NCBI GenBank assembly: GCA_963767685.1
Contig: CAVYEZ010000009.1
Span: 1 to 64,000, forward strand
DNA: 64,000 nt
Direction: 5' to 3'
Origin: Trebonia sp963767685
GTDB taxonomy: Bacteria; Actinomycetota; Actinomycetes; Streptosporangiales; Streptosporangiaceae
The notes below the pieces were generated by a model. The model made no database searches. It was not told where the DNA came from and saw only the letters and a program-made list of their open reading frames with translations. Each line of letters opens with the position of its first letter. The first letter of the stretch is position 1. The translations under genes were made by a program, and so were the position numbers. Shown here piece by piece: positions 1-9,930 of the stretch.

Positions 1-593
1 GCGAAGCTGGCGTCTTCGTTGTGAGCCTGGTCTCCAGCCCCGGTTCCGGAAAAACCGCGTTCCTCGAAAAAATTGCTGACGCTGCTCAGGGCCGAGCACA
101 ACGTGGCCGCGCTTGTTGGTGACCTGGCGACAGAAAACGACGCACAGCGCCTCTCGCGCAGCGGCGCCCCGGTGAAGCAGATCACCACCGGCACCATCTG
201 CCATCTCGAGGCCGCGATGGTGCAGAACTCCCTGGACGATTGGAATCTTCCAGCGCTCGACTTCCTATTCATCGAAAACGTTGGCAACCTGGTCTGCCCG
301 TCAGCTACGACCTGGCGAAAACCTGCGCCTGGTACTCTCTCGGTCACCGAAGGCGAAGACAAGCCGCTGAAATATCCGACGATCTTCAATAGCGCCGATA
401 TCGCGCTCATCACGAAGATGGACCTCGCCGAGGCGGTCGAGTTCGACGAAGAGGCCGCGATCGGCAATATTACACGCTGTCCGCCCCGGCATGCAGGTTT
501 TCAGGTATCTCGAAAAATAGCCTTGGGATGCAAGACTTCGTTACGTATTTCCACGCGCGGCTCTTGCAGTCGCGAGAAACTGCAACGATTTGA
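1..593 (+). pseudogene. hypB: HypB hydrogenase/urease nickel-insertion GTPase, 5'-truncated and frameshifted
   Basis: The reading from base 3 gives a P-loop (SSPGSGKT) and then HypB-like segments (GDLATENDAQR, FIENVGNLVCP, LSVTEGEDKPLKYP, ALITKMDLAE). HypB is the SIMIBI-class GTPase that loads nickel into [NiFe] hydrogenase. The N-terminus, where the His-rich stretch usually lies, is off the window. The frame breaks at the A-run near base 70, around 303 to 345, and again near 475 to 520. Each break is healed by one added or removed base in a short homopolymer, and the corrected protein ends at the TGA at 591-593. This pattern suggests read errors rather than decay. The nickel permease starts 40 bases downstream, which fits a nickel-supply operon. 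Confidence 0.85.
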
Positions 594-633
594 CGAGGGC
601 TGCGCTTTCCGTCGCCTTGGTGCTCCATTCAGC

Positions 634-1482
634 ATGTTGACCTTCATTTCCATCATCGCGATCGGGTTCTTTCTCGGGATGCGGCACGTCACCGATCCCG
701 ACCACGTGGTCGCGGTGACGACGATTGTCAGCCAGCAGCGCAGCGCGAAGCGCGCGGCAATGATCGGTATTTTCTGGGGATTGGGTCACACCCTCACGAT
801 TTTCCTGGTGGGATGCGCCATCATTCTGTTCAACGTCGTGATTCCCGTTCGTCTCGGCTTGGCGATGGAGTTTACCGTCAGTCTGATGTTGATCATTCTC
901 GGCGGATGGAACCTGGTGAGCTTCGCCCATTCCATCCCTCACGGACTCGACCCTGGTGGTGCCGCTTCGCACGGTATACATTCCCACCCGCACAGTCACG
1001 GCGACTTTGTGCACACCCATCCTCACGCTCACGCACCCGAGGTCCATCCCCACGAAGCCGAGCACAATTCGCTCGCCAGGATGGATCGCCAGCTGGGAAA
1101 CCGCTCCTTCTATCAGCTCATGCGGCCCTTGATCGTGGGAATCGTGCACGGGCTCGCTGGTTCGGCGGCGGTGGCACTGCTGATCCTTGCCACAATCCAC
1201 AATTCGAGATGGGCGATTGCTTATTTGCTGGTATTCGGCGTGGGGACGATTGCCGGCATGATGCTCATCACCATGAGCATTGCGTCTGCATTTCGATTCG
1301 TGGGAAATCGCTTCCAGGTATTTGGAAGGCGGCTGGCACTGATTTCGGGCGTTATCAGTGTGGCCTTCGGGCTGATCCTTGCTTATCAGATCTGCGTGGT
1401 CCAGGGGCTTCTTGGGCAGCAACCCGCACTGGACCCCACGCTAGACCGATACGCCCATTACATCGTGCTGATTTTCAAATAA
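634..1482 (+). CDS. NiCoT-like nickel/cobalt permease with His-rich loop
   Basis: 282-residue membrane protein; start chosen at the ATG at 634, because the longer open frame upstream is only HypB read-through. Residues 15-27 (GMRHVTDPDHVVA) contain the HX4DH signature of the nickel/cobalt transporter superfamily in the first membrane segment. A His-rich cytoplasmic loop (about residues 108-148, with repeated HSHPHSHG and HTHPHAHA-type motifs) probably binds metal. About six or seven hydrophobic segments are visible. It lies just after hypB, so nickel uptake for a [NiFe] hydrogenase is the likely role. The reading frame is intact, unlike most neighbours. Confidence 0.85.
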   Translation: MLTFISIIAIGFFLGMRHVTDPDHVVAVTTIVSQQRSAKRAAMIGIFWGLGHTLTIFLVGCAIILFNVVIPVRLGLAMEFTVSLMLIILGGWNLVSFAHSIPHGLDPGGAASHGIHSHPHSHGDFVHTHPHAHAPEVHPHEAEHNSLARMDRQLGNRSFYQLMRPLIVGIVHGLAGSAAVALLILATIHNSRWAIAYLLVFGVGTIAGMMLITMSIASAFRFVGNRFQVFGRRLALISGVISVAFGLILAYQICVVQGLLGQQPALDPTLDRYAHYIVLIFK

Positions 1483-1577
1483 CGTTTCACTTCCGGGAGC
1501 GCCATCACCAGTAGGTACCCCGCGAACACCAGACCTGCCGAACCGATGACGTTGCGCATAACCTGTATCGCTTTCAA
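1458..1577 (-). CDS. 39-residue single-span membrane protein (DUF6893-like)
   Basis: A short open frame starts at TTG (1575-1577) with a GGAGG Shine-Dalgarno six bases upstream (1584-1588). It encodes one hydrophobic span (VIGSAGLVFAGYLLVMALP) followed by a basic end (EVKRYLKIS) and a stop at 1458-1460. The plan of TM segment, LP, basic KRYLKIS and Met end resembles the tiny proteins I remember as DUF6893 in Acidobacteria; the family name is from memory. It overlaps the 3' end of the nickel permease by 25 bases on the opposite strand. Function unknown. Confidence 0.55.
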   Translation of the reverse strand: MKAIQVMRNVIGSAGLVFAGYLLVMALPEVKRYLKISTM

Positions 1578-1700
1578 AAGACACCTCCGATCCAACTACT
1601 GCAATTTTGGATGCCCGTCCCTTACCCTGGGAGGCACCGCGAAATGGAATGTTCAGGGGAATCTTTAGGGCAGCCAGCCACCCGGCTGGAATCCCTCTGA

Positions 1701-2108
1701 CTATGTCCGTGTGATGCGCCCAATTTGTCCCGACAGAGCCCGGGATCGAGGCCGAGGCTCCGTCCTGGCCCTCGATGGCGATTCCAGGCGTGCAAGATGG
1801 ATGCGTCCCCAGGCGCACATTTTCTCCAGGACCGGAGCCATAGTCTCTCCGTACTGCGAGATCGAGTAGTAAACACACGGTGGAACGGTCTTTTGGTCGT
1901 GCCGGGTGATGATGCCGTCCGCTACCAACTCATGCAGGTGCCGGATCAGCATCCGTTCCGTGATCTCCGGTATGCTCCTGCGCAGTTCGCTGGTTCGTTT
2001 CGGACCGTCCTGCAGCCTCCATAAAATTGTGCCCTTCCATCGGCCATCGATCACCGACAGCAGCGCGTCGATCGGGCAGGGCGAACTCTCTTTTTTCGAT
2101 ACTGCCAT
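1701..2108 (-). CDS. HxlR-family winged-helix transcriptional regulator
   Basis: 135 residues. The HxlR core is plain: CPIDALLSVIDGRWKGTILWRL near the N-terminus, GPKRTSELRRSIPEITERML in the recognition region, then LVADGIITR and VYYSISQYGETM in the wing. The last 25 or so residues are an Arg/Pro-rich tail with no family counterpart and could result from a frameshift near the end. The gene is divergent from the DUF1772 gene, with an 84-base shared intergenic region holding repeated half-sites, so it probably controls that gene and itself. HxlR proteins often respond to aldehydes, quinones or oxidative stress; the ligand here is unknown. Confidence 0.85.
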   Translation of the reverse strand: MAVSKKESSPCPIDALLSVIDGRWKGTILWRLQDGPKRTSELRRSIPEITERMLIRHLHELVADGIITRHDQKTVPPCVYYSISQYGETMAPVLEKMCAWGRIHLARLESPSRARTEPRPRSRALSGQIGRITRT

Positions 2109-2123
2109 CTGGGGGCCCTCATG

Positions 2124-2160
2124 CTGACAAATCCGTCAGTACATTGCATTTTGTCAGTAC
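2124..2160. promoter_or_regulatory. Candidate HxlR operator between divergent genes
   Basis: CTGACAAA (2124-2131) and TTTGTCAG (2150-2157) form an inverted repeat. GTCAGTAC occurs twice as a direct repeat (2135-2142 and 2153-2160), offset by 18 bases. The site lies 16 bases above the HxlR start and about 33 above the DUF1772 start. That HxlR binds here is inferred from position and symmetry. Confidence 0.55.
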
Positions 2161-2192
2161 TTGCAGGATAGTGGGGTTGGAGGTAAAAAGCA

Positions 2193-2632
2193 ATGCATCT
2201 TTTCGACGTTCTGGCTATCCTTTGCACCGTCTCCATGACGGGAACCGAGTTCACGGTTTCTGCGATTCTCAATCCGGCTTTCGATCGGCTCGACCGGGGA
2301 ACGTGGCTGAAAACCATGCCGCTGCTGGCCCAGGCAATGGGCCGCGCGATGCCAGTCTGGTATGGGTTGTGCCTGCTGCTCATCGGTATCGAGGGATACC
2401 TCCACTACAACACGGACTCGCGTTGGTGGCTCGTTACCGCTGCTCTCCTATGGATGGTGGGCATCGTGTATTCGGTCACTCTCCTGGTTCCAATTAACAA
2501 CCGGATTGCGGATGCGAACTCGGCCTTGGCATCCTCCATGGCCGTGGAGCACAAGCGGTGGATGCGCTGCATCGCTGGAGAGTCGTTTTGCTGGTGGTTG
2601 CCACCACGTGTCTGCTGATAGGGATCGCGTAG
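2193..2632 (+). CDS. DUF1772 (anthrone oxygenase-like) membrane protein, one frameshift near the end
   Basis: Small four-span membrane protein: FDVLAILCTVSMTGTEFTVSA, then YGLCLLLIGIEGYLHY, WWLVTAALLWMVGIVYSVTLLVPINNRIA, and a last span. DUF1772 members share the early hydrophobic span with a polar Glu/Thr and the LVPINNRI motif. As read, the frame slips near base 2561 (TGGATG where TGGGATG is expected). Restoring one G gives a normal C-terminal span ending LLIGIA and a stop at 2630-2632. As read, translation stops at 2618. It diverges from the HxlR gene. Function is not established; some relatives are linked to small-molecule oxidation. Confidence 0.7.
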
Positions 2633-2705
2633 CCGGCACTACACCGCCGTGGCATGAAATCTCGGGTGCGGACAGCTCGCGAAATAAACGGCCCCGGCGA
2701 CGCTC

Positions 2706-2981
2706 TTAATTCACGAAGGACAGATGCTGGGCTACTTTCACGAGCTTGAGCACTTTATAGACGGCGACATTCACGCCGCGGCAGAGGAGCTTGACATTTT
2801 TCTCTTCCGCGGCTGCGGCGAGTGTCTTCAGAGCAGCCACCGCCGCCGGGTCTAATCGCTCGATCGAAGAGAAGTTCAGGACGATTTCGCCTTCAGCGGT
2901 TTCCAATCTGTGGCACGCCTCTTCGAGGCTTTGTGCTAAACGCTCGCCATCAATTCTCGACTCTGCAGGAATCGTCGCCAT
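2706..2981 (-). CDS. STAS-domain protein (anti-sigma factor antagonist-like)
   Basis: About 91 residues forming one STAS fold: GEIVLNFSSIERLDPAAVAALKTLAAAAEEKNVKLLCRGV carries the family pattern. The residue usually phosphorylated in SpoIIAA-type antagonists is Ser/Thr in a D-S/T-S-G context. Here the segment reads RLDPAAVAAL, with no Ser at that position, so it may be a non-phosphorylatable STAS module. The ATG at 2979-2981 has GGAG nine bases upstream and is preferred to an in-frame TTG at 2996. It follows adhE by 15 bases and probably shares its transcript. Confidence 0.7.
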   Translation of the reverse strand: MATIPAESRIDGERLAQSLEEACHRLETAEGEIVLNFSSIERLDPAAVAALKTLAAAAEEKNVKLLCRGVNVAVYKVLKLVKVAQHLSFVN

Positions 2982-2996
2982 ATTTCGACTCTCCAA

Positions 2997-5644
2997 TCAC
3001 GACATCTGTAGTTCATTTGCAGCCACAGCTTTTTCGGCGCCGCGGCCTTCATAGGCGTGCCAGAAGAGTTCTTCCAGTTCGCTCACCAGCGGCATGCGCG
3101 GATTCGAGCGCCAGGAAGGATCTTCAAACGCGATCTTGACCAGGTCGGGCATCGCCCGCTCGAATTCCTCCCGCGGAATTCCCAGCTCGGCGATGGAGCG
3201 AGGAAATCCAGCCGGTCGAGCAGCTGCTCATGGCCTGCAATCAGACTCTCCACCTTCTCTTCCACGGTGTGCCCGCCCAGCCCAAGCAGGTCCGCGATCA
3301 TTGCGTATTTCTTGTGCGCGACGTAGCCCTGCTGGTTCGGTGAGGGCATGAACTTGGTGGGAACCGCGGCGTTGTAGGCGATGACGTGCGGCAGCATCAG
3401 CGCGTTGGCCCGGCCATGCGACACGCCAAAGCGCGCGCCGAAGGCATGTGCCAGCGCGTGGTTCACTCCTACCGATGCGTTGGCAAATGCCATGGCGGCG
3501 ATGCAGGCGGCATTGTGCATCATGCTGCGCGCCTCTTCGTCGTGCGGATGTTCGTACGCAACCGGCAGGTATTTGAACACCAGCCGGATCGCCTGCATGG
3601 CGTTGGAATCGGTGTAAGGCGAAGCGTAAATCGAAACCCCCGCTTCCAGCGCGTGGGTCAGGCAATCGATGCCGGTGTCGGCGGTCAGCCCTTTCGGCAT
3701 CGACATCACAAACTGCGGATCGACAATCGCCACATCCGGGCTGAGCGAGTAATCGGCCAGCGTCACCTTGCGCCCGCGCTCCTTGTCGATCATCACCGCA
3801 AAGGGAGTGACTTCGCTGCCGGTTCCGCTGGTCGTGGAAATGGCGATCAGCCGCGACGTGGTTCTTCTTTTCGGTCGGATACTGCACCACGCGCTTGCGC
3901 AAATCCAGGAAGGGCGCCGCCAGTTCTTCCAGATCAGCCTCCGGCGACTCGTACTTCAGCTTCATGATCTTCGCCGCATCGATGACCGATCCGCCGCCCA
4001 GCGCGATGATCTGGTCGGCCTTGTAGAAGTTGAGCGCTTCCACGCCCTGCATCACGACCTTCACTTCCGGCTCGGCGTCGGGAATGACCGAGACATGCAC
4101 ATGCGTCTCCGGCGGAAGGTATCGCCGCACGACGTCCACATGGCCAATTTGCTCCAGCGGCGGGTTGGTGACGATGATGGTGGAGCGCGACGGGAATTGG
4201 CGCAGGTTTTCCACGGCAGTTCATGTTGAAGTAAATCTGGTTGGGAACACGGAACCACATATGGGCTGGCGTCCTTCGCGCCACGCGCTTGATATTCAGG
4301 TAGTGATAGACGTTGACGTTGTCGGTGGTGCTGTTGCCGCCGCCGGTGCCGCATCCGAAGGAGAACGTCGGCACCATGTCGTTGTAAACGCCGCCCAGCG
4401 CGCCGATCGACCCGGCGAGTTCACGATGATGCGCCCGGCGTTGATCACCTCGCCGAATTTCCGGATGATGTCTTCGTTGCGCGAGAAGATGACCGCCGTG
4501 TGTCCCAGGCCGCCGGCATGATTCACGTCGATGCAGACCTTCAGCGCCTCGTCGACCGACTTCGCGCGATACACCGCGAGCACCGGAAACAGCTTCTCCA
4601 CCGAAAGCGGATGTCCTGGCCCGACGCCGTTGATGGGCGCGATCAGCAGTTTGGTCTCCGGCTTCACCGAGATGCCGACCATGCGCGCGATGTCGGTGGC
4701 TTTCTGCCCGACCGCCATGGGCTGCATGAAGCCGGTCTCGGGATCGATGACCGTGCGCCCCAGCAGCTCCGTTTCTTTTTCATTGCAGATGTGCGCGCCC
4801 AGCTCCGCAAATTTCTTGCAGCACCGGTCGTAAATCTCGTCGTCGATGACGACGGTCTGTTCCGATGCGCAGATGGTTCCGTTGTCGAAGGTCTTGGAGG
4901 TGATGATGTCCACCACCGCCATGTTCAGGTCTGCGGTTTTCTCCAGATACACCGGCGTATTGCCCGCGCCTACGCCCAGGGCCGGCTTGCCGGAACTATA
5001 GGCGGCTTTCACCGCGCCCGGGCCGCCGGTGGCGTCGATCAGCGCGACATCTTTGTGGTGCATCAGGTAGGCGTTGTCCTCCAGCGTGTGCGATTCCAGG
5101 CAGGTGAAAACGCCCTCCGGCGCGCCGTGCTTCACCGCCGCCTCATACATGATCCGCACGGCTTCGTAGCAGCAGCGCCAGGCTCTGGGATGCGGACTGA
5201 AAATCACCGCATTCCGCGTCTTGATCGCCATGATGCACTTGAAGAGCACCGTGGACGTGGGATTCGTGATCGGCAGTCAGCGAGAAGATGACGCCGATCG
5301 GCTCGGCGATCTCCAGCAGACCGCGCTCCGGGAAACTCGCGAATGACGCCGACCGTGCGCTTGTCTTTTACATAGTCGTAGACAAACTCCGTGGCCACCA
5401 TGTTCTTGATGGCTTTGTCTTCCAGCACCCCGAGCTGGTTTCTTCGACCGCCAGCCGCGCCAGATATTGCGCGTGCTCCAGCCCGGCAATGACCATGGGC
5501 TTCACGATGCGATCGACATCTTCCTGGGTGAACTGCGTGAACACAGCCGCGGCGGTGCTCGCCCGGCTCGACCAACCCGTCCATCAGCCCTCGGCGCTCT
5601 TCGTCAAGTTGTGCAACGTTTTCTGTGACTGCCTTGGTCGTCAT
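2997..5644 (-). pseudogene. adhE: Bifunctional acetaldehyde-CoA/alcohol dehydrogenase AdhE, multiply frameshifted
   Basis: Patched across frames, this is a full AdhE of about 880 residues, the usual length. It starts MTTKAVTENVAQL at 5642-5644 and ends NELQMS at the TGA at 2997-2999. The N-terminal CoA-acylating aldehyde dehydrogenase shows the catalytic Cys in FDNGTICASEQ, and a GVGAGNTPVY segment. The C-terminal iron-dependent alcohol dehydrogenase shows IALGGGSVIDAAK (NAD/ADP site), GVNHALAHAFG and SHGRANALMLPHV (metal ligands). AdhE reduces acetyl-CoA to ethanol through acetaldehyde, regenerating NAD+. Frame slips lie around 3200, 3850, 4210, 4400, 5190, 5260, 5340, 5440 and 5560. All are single-base and many fall in short homopolymers, so the gene is probably intact in the organism. 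Confidence 0.85.
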
Positions 5645-5956
5645 AACAATCCCTCGATCCTGTTCGGATGGATCTTGTGGATTCCCTGCGGCGTCGAAAT
5701 GGCGATCTGGCTTGCGCGCGGATCGGAGAAGCTGGCGAAGGGGTCGCCCTGGCAGCTGGGCTCGCGAGCGGGAACATCGCCAGGTCGGCCTAAGAGTATG
5801 TCTCCGTACGAACAATCTGACGGTGAGCGGCGTCACCTGTACCTGTGAGGGAGGTCTAGCCGGGGAAAAAGGTGCGGCAAGAACATGGAACTCACGCGCT
5901 CCTGCCTCGCGATCCCGGTTACGCGATGCCTACGACGGGGGGCAGGACCACTAGAA
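5645..5956. other. Intergenic region upstream of adhE
   Basis: 312 bases between the AdhE start and the end of the aldehyde dehydrogenase gene. No credible open frame or strong hairpin was found. It presumably holds the adhE promoter and the 3' end of the next transcript. Confidence 0.4.
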
Positions 5957-7458
5957 TCAGGAGCATTTCGCCGGCGGACTACGGGGTCTTTTCAAGAATT
6001 TCCTCGACCATTCCTTCGGCCATCGTTCCACCACAACTTTTTCCTGGGTGAAGAACTCGACGGCGTCGCGGCCTTGGCCGTGCAGCACGCCGAGGAAGCT
6101 TTGGCGCGCGCCGCTGAACGGGAAAAAGGCCATCGGGGCTGCAACGCCAACGTTAATTCCCACGTTACCGACTTCGCATTCGTAGCGGAACTTTCGCGCG
6201 CTTGCGCCGCTCGACGGTGAAAAGGGACGCCATGTTGCCATAGTCCCGCGAATTTACCATCTCGATCGCTTCATCGATGGTCTCTGCCTGAGCGGGCTGA
6301 GCACCGGGCCAAAAATTTCCGTCCGCATGATCGCGCTTGCCGCCGGCAAACCTTCCAGCAGCGTGGGTTTCAGGAATTCCCCCTTTACGGGGATTTTCCG
6401 ACCGGCCGTCCAGGACCTACGCGCCCGCCGCTTGGCGCCTTTGGCGATCAGGCCTTCAATGCGCGATCTGCTCTCCTTGCTGATCACCGGGCCCATGGGC
6501 ACGACTTCATCGAGTCCGTCGCCGACCTTGATGGCGTTGCGCCTGCGCCGGATCGCATCTTTAAAAGTCTTCCCCGCGTCGCCCACTGTGACCGCCACCG
6601 AAACGGCCAGGCAGCGCTGCCCCGCGCAGCCGAAAGCGCTGTCCGCAATGATGTCCGATGGAGTACAATATCGGCGTCGTCCAGAACCAGGACGTGATTC
6701 TTGGCGCCCCCTGCGCACTGCGCTCGCTTGCCGTGGGCCGCGCACTGCCATAGACGTAGCTCGCCGCCGGCGCTGGAGCCGACGAAGCTGATCGCGCGAA
6801 GTTCGGGGTGATCCAGCAACGCATCCACTACATGGTTTCCGCCGTTGACCATGTTCACAACGCCGGCAGGGAGTTTCAGCTGCTCGATCAGGGCAAACAT
6901 CCGCTGCATCGTCAGCGGCACGCGCTCGGAAGGTTTCAGAATAAACGTGTTGCCGCAGGCCATCGCGTAGGGCAAAAACCAGAACGGAATCATGGCCGGA
7001 AAGTTAAACGGAGCAATGATCGCGCACACACCTAGCGGCTGGCGGATCATCATCTCGTCGATGCCGCTGGCGACATCTTCGGGGTTATAGCCTTGAATCA
7101 ATGTGGGCATGCCGCAGGCGACTTCCACGTTCTCGATAGCGCGCCGCATCTCTCCGCGCGACTCAGCGAGTGTTTTGCCGCTCTCCATCGTTACAGTGCG
7201 TGCTAGTTCTTCGAAGTTGTCTTCCAGCAGCTCCTTCAGCCCAAAGAGATATTGGATGCGGGTTCCTACCGGCGTTCGCCGCCACTCGGGAAACGCCTTC
7301 GCCGCCGCTTGCACCGCATCGTCCACTTCGCGGGAGGTGGAGAGGGGTGTGCGGGTCAACACCTCGCCCGTCGCCGGGTTCACGACCGCCATGGAATCGG
7401 AGGCGACCGAGGAGCGCCATTCGCCTTGAATGTAGTTCTCAACTTTTGGTTGCGTCAT
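5957..7458 (-). pseudogene. mmsA: CoA-acylating (methylmalonate-)semialdehyde dehydrogenase, MmsA type, frameshifted
   Basis: Start at the ATG at 7456-7458 (MTQPKVENYIQGEWRSS). The N-terminal 270 residues are in one frame and show the aldehyde dehydrogenase fold: VVNPATGEVL, APFNFPAMIPFWFLPYA (NAD site), LKPSERVP, ISFVGSSAGGE. Further on the protein continues in other frames: FGCAGQRCLAVS holds the catalytic Cys, then DEVVPMGPVISKES, GEFLKPTLLEG, EIFGPVLS and LHGQGRDAVEFFTQEK near the C-terminus. Phe-Asn in APFNFP and GQRC are typical of MmsA, which oxidises methylmalonate or malonate semialdehyde to propionyl- or acetyl-CoA. Several slips between about 6180 and 6780 break the frame as read. 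Total length about 500 residues, normal for the family. Confidence 0.8.
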
Positions 7459-7811
7459 GCCTTTATTGCCCCACTTCGCATGCGAGATCCTGAATCGGGG
7501 CTGCAACGCTACAGCAAGCGGCCTCTGCCGCCCCATGTTTCACCCTGTTCTGCAGCTTCCCCAAATCGAAAAGGATCAATACGATGTCGGACGGCTTCAG
7601 CGTGTACTTCGCCGTCACGAGGCGCATTCTTTATATCATTAATACACTGCGGCGCTGCGCCATCTCTCCTCGGAGCGTTTCCATCGTCCTACCCGTCTTC
7701 AAAACATTCCATGAGTGCCAATCTGGTTCCAACGCCTTCGCTTTCTCAGGACATACGCTCCTTTCGCAGTCCGCCGAATTACCATGCAACCGGATAAGAT
7801 CGGACGGTTCC
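7459..7811. other. Divergent promoter region, no gene seen
   Basis: 353 bases between the divergent MmsA-type and GMC genes. No supported coding frame, RNA gene or strong hairpin. An AT-richer patch (7627-7650, TTTATATCATTAATAC) could hold a promoter. Confidence 0.35.
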
Positions 7812-9463
7812 ATGTCGGCCGAGCAACAATTCGATTTCGATTTCGTCGTGGTTGGCTCCGGATTCGGCGGAAGCGTTTCCGCGCTGCGCCTTGCCGAGAA
7901 GGGCTATCGCGTCGCGGTCATCGAGATGGGCCGCCGCTGGACGCCGGAAAATTTGCCGAAGACCAACTGGTCGCTCCATCGCTGGTTCTGGCGTCCCGGC
8001 TTGGCTCTTCGCGGCTTTTTCAGCATGCGCTTTTTCCGCCACGTTACCATCCTGCATGGCTGCGCCGTCGGCGGCGGATCCATCACCTACGCCAGCACGC
8101 TGCTTCGCCCACCCGACAAAGTCTGGCAAAACGGCTCATGGAAAGGCCTCGCTCACTGGGAAGCCGAAATGCCCCGCCACTATGACACCGCCTCTCGCAT
8201 GCTCGGCGTCACAGAAAACAAGATCCTCGGCCCCGCGGACCATCTGCTCAAAGAAGCTGCCGACGCTGTCGGCGTGGGCGCTACCTTTTACCGCACCAGC
8301 GTTGGCATCTTCCAGTCACCGGAAGGCGAGGCCGGCGGTGTGACGTATGCCGATCCTTACTTCAACGGCGAAGGTCCCCCGCGAACCACCTGTAGTGCCT
8401 GCGGCGGCTGCATGATGGGATGCCGTCACGGCGCAAAGAACACTCTCGATCAGAACTATCTCTACTTAGCAGAAAAGCGTGGAGCGCAAATCCTTGCCGA
8501 AACCAAGGTCGTCGACGTCCGCCCACTGAACCACAAAGAGATGGCAGCGGCGGTTACGAGGTCCACACCGTGCACTCCACTTCCTGGTTTGCTCCGCGGC
8601 GCCAGCGCTTCACCTGCCGCGGTATCGTCTTTGCCGCTTCCTCGCTCGGCACCATGGAACTGCTCTTCCAGCTCAAGACAAAGAGTCTCTTCCCGCCATC
8701 AGCGACCAGACTCGGCAATCGCGTTCGCACCAACTCCGAATCGTTGATTGGCGTGCGCGTGCCACGATCCCGCGAAGACCTCTCCAAAGGCGTCGCCATT
8801 GGCTCAGGCGTTTACATCGACGAGCATACCCACATCGAAGCCGTCCGCTATCCCGCGGGCTCCGACACGATGGGCGACTCTCGCCACCATACTCACCGGA
8901 GGGCGTCCTGGCGCTGGCCGCATTCTGCTGTGGCTGAAGAATCTCTTCGTCTCCCTCGTCTCTCATCCCTGGCGCACCCTTCGCCTGCTGCAGCCCATCG
9001 GGTTCGCCCGCGAGTCGGTAATCCTGCTCTGCATGCAGGCGCTGGACGGCCACATCGATATGCGTTGGGAGCGCCCCTGGTTCTGGCCCTTTCGCAGCTT
9101 CCTGGTCAGCCGCGGACAGCGCATCCCGACCTTCATCCCCGCCGCCAACGAATTTGCCCACAAGTTTGCCAGATCTGCGGGGGAACCGCGATGAGCATGC
9201 TGCCCGAGATTCTTTTCAACATCCCCGCGACAGCGCACTGCCTCGGCGGCTGCGTCATCGGGCGCTCTCCGCAGGATGGCGTCATCGACCACCGCCATCG
9301 CGTCTTCGGCTACACCAATATGTATGTTTGCGATGGATCCGTCGTCGCCGCAAACCTCGGCGTGAATCCCAGCCTCACCATCACCGCTCTCGCCGAGCGC
9401 GCCATGGAGTTTCTCCCGTCCCGCCGCGAGACGCTATGGAACGATCGCGCCCAGTCGGACTAA
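7812..9463 (+). pseudogene. GMC-type FAD-dependent oxidoreductase (cholesterol-oxidase-like), frameshifted
   Basis: Start ATG at 7812 (MSAEQQFDFDFVVVGSGFGGSVSA), with the FAD-binding GxGxxG and VIEMGRRW. A Cys-rich segment (CSACGGCMMGCRHGAKNT) is shared with ChoD-like members. After base 8540 the protein moves to another frame (GYEVHTVHSTSWFAPRRQRF), to a third near 8885 (TILTGGRPGAGRILLWLKNL) and back near 9180 (MSMLPEILFNIPATAHCLGGCVIG). The C-terminal ATAHCLGG and VCDGSVVAANLGVNPSLTITALAERA match the GMC substrate/FAD region. Corrected length is about 550 residues. Substrate unknown; relatives oxidise sterols or other alcohols. Confidence 0.75.
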
Positions 9464-9467
9464 ATAA

Positions 9468-9494
9468 AGAGAGCTGCGAAGACCGCAGCTCTCT
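9468..9494. terminator. Bidirectional hairpin terminator
   Basis: AGAGAGCTGCG (9468-9478) pairs perfectly with CGCAGCTCTCT (9484-9494) around a five-base loop, five bases after the GMC stop. On the minus strand it is followed by TTTATTTAG, serving the outer-membrane gene that converges from the right. Confidence 0.8.
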
Positions 9495-9509
9495 TCCATC
9501 CGAACAGCT

Positions 9510-9930
9510 TTACTCTACATTCTTGCCGAACCGGAACGTCGGGCCGACCGACATCCGGACGGTATTTCTGGAGTCTTTCAACAGATCTTCGAACAGGAAG
9601 CAATGCACATAATCCACGGACACTCGCAGCGCGACATGCTTCCGTTGCGTTGAGGTCGAATCCTCCGCCTACTCCGTAGAACACGACCGTATCCGTCTTC
9701 TTCCCGCCCGGAGCCAGCGCAGCGACCACCAGGGTTTGGATCGGGTGGCGATTGGCTTCGTCGTCGCAGTTTCATGAATTGCCCCGAGGTCCGGACGCAC
9801 GAAGAACGTAACCGCCTTCAACTGCCGAAAATTGATCTGCGGACCGGCTGCGAACGTCCAGGTTTTCCCCTGGTACGGAACGTAGAGCGTGTAGCCCGGA
9901 GGCAGACCTCCTAGCGCGCCGATCTCCGCT
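9510..9930 (-). pseudogene. Outer-membrane beta-barrel protein, C-terminal part only, frameshifted
   Basis: Reading leftwards from about 9930: GYTLYVPYQGKTWTFAAGP, then in a second frame KKTDTVVFYGVGGGFDLNAT, and in a third HVALRVSVDYVHCFL and VRMSVGPTFRFGKNVE with stop 9510-9512. Alternating hydrophobic/polar strands, GGGFDL and a final strand ending in RFGK-type residues are typical of acidobacterial OmpA-like barrels. Two frame slips are needed (near 9640 and 9735). The N-terminal part with its signal peptide is missing because the sequence changes organism at about 9930. An outer-membrane protein does not fit the actinobacterium that follows. Confidence 0.65.

Noticed and set aside
2997..5644. 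Programmed frameshifting in adhE
   Set aside because: Too many slips at unrelated places and no slippery heptamer or pseudoknot pattern; read errors explain them.
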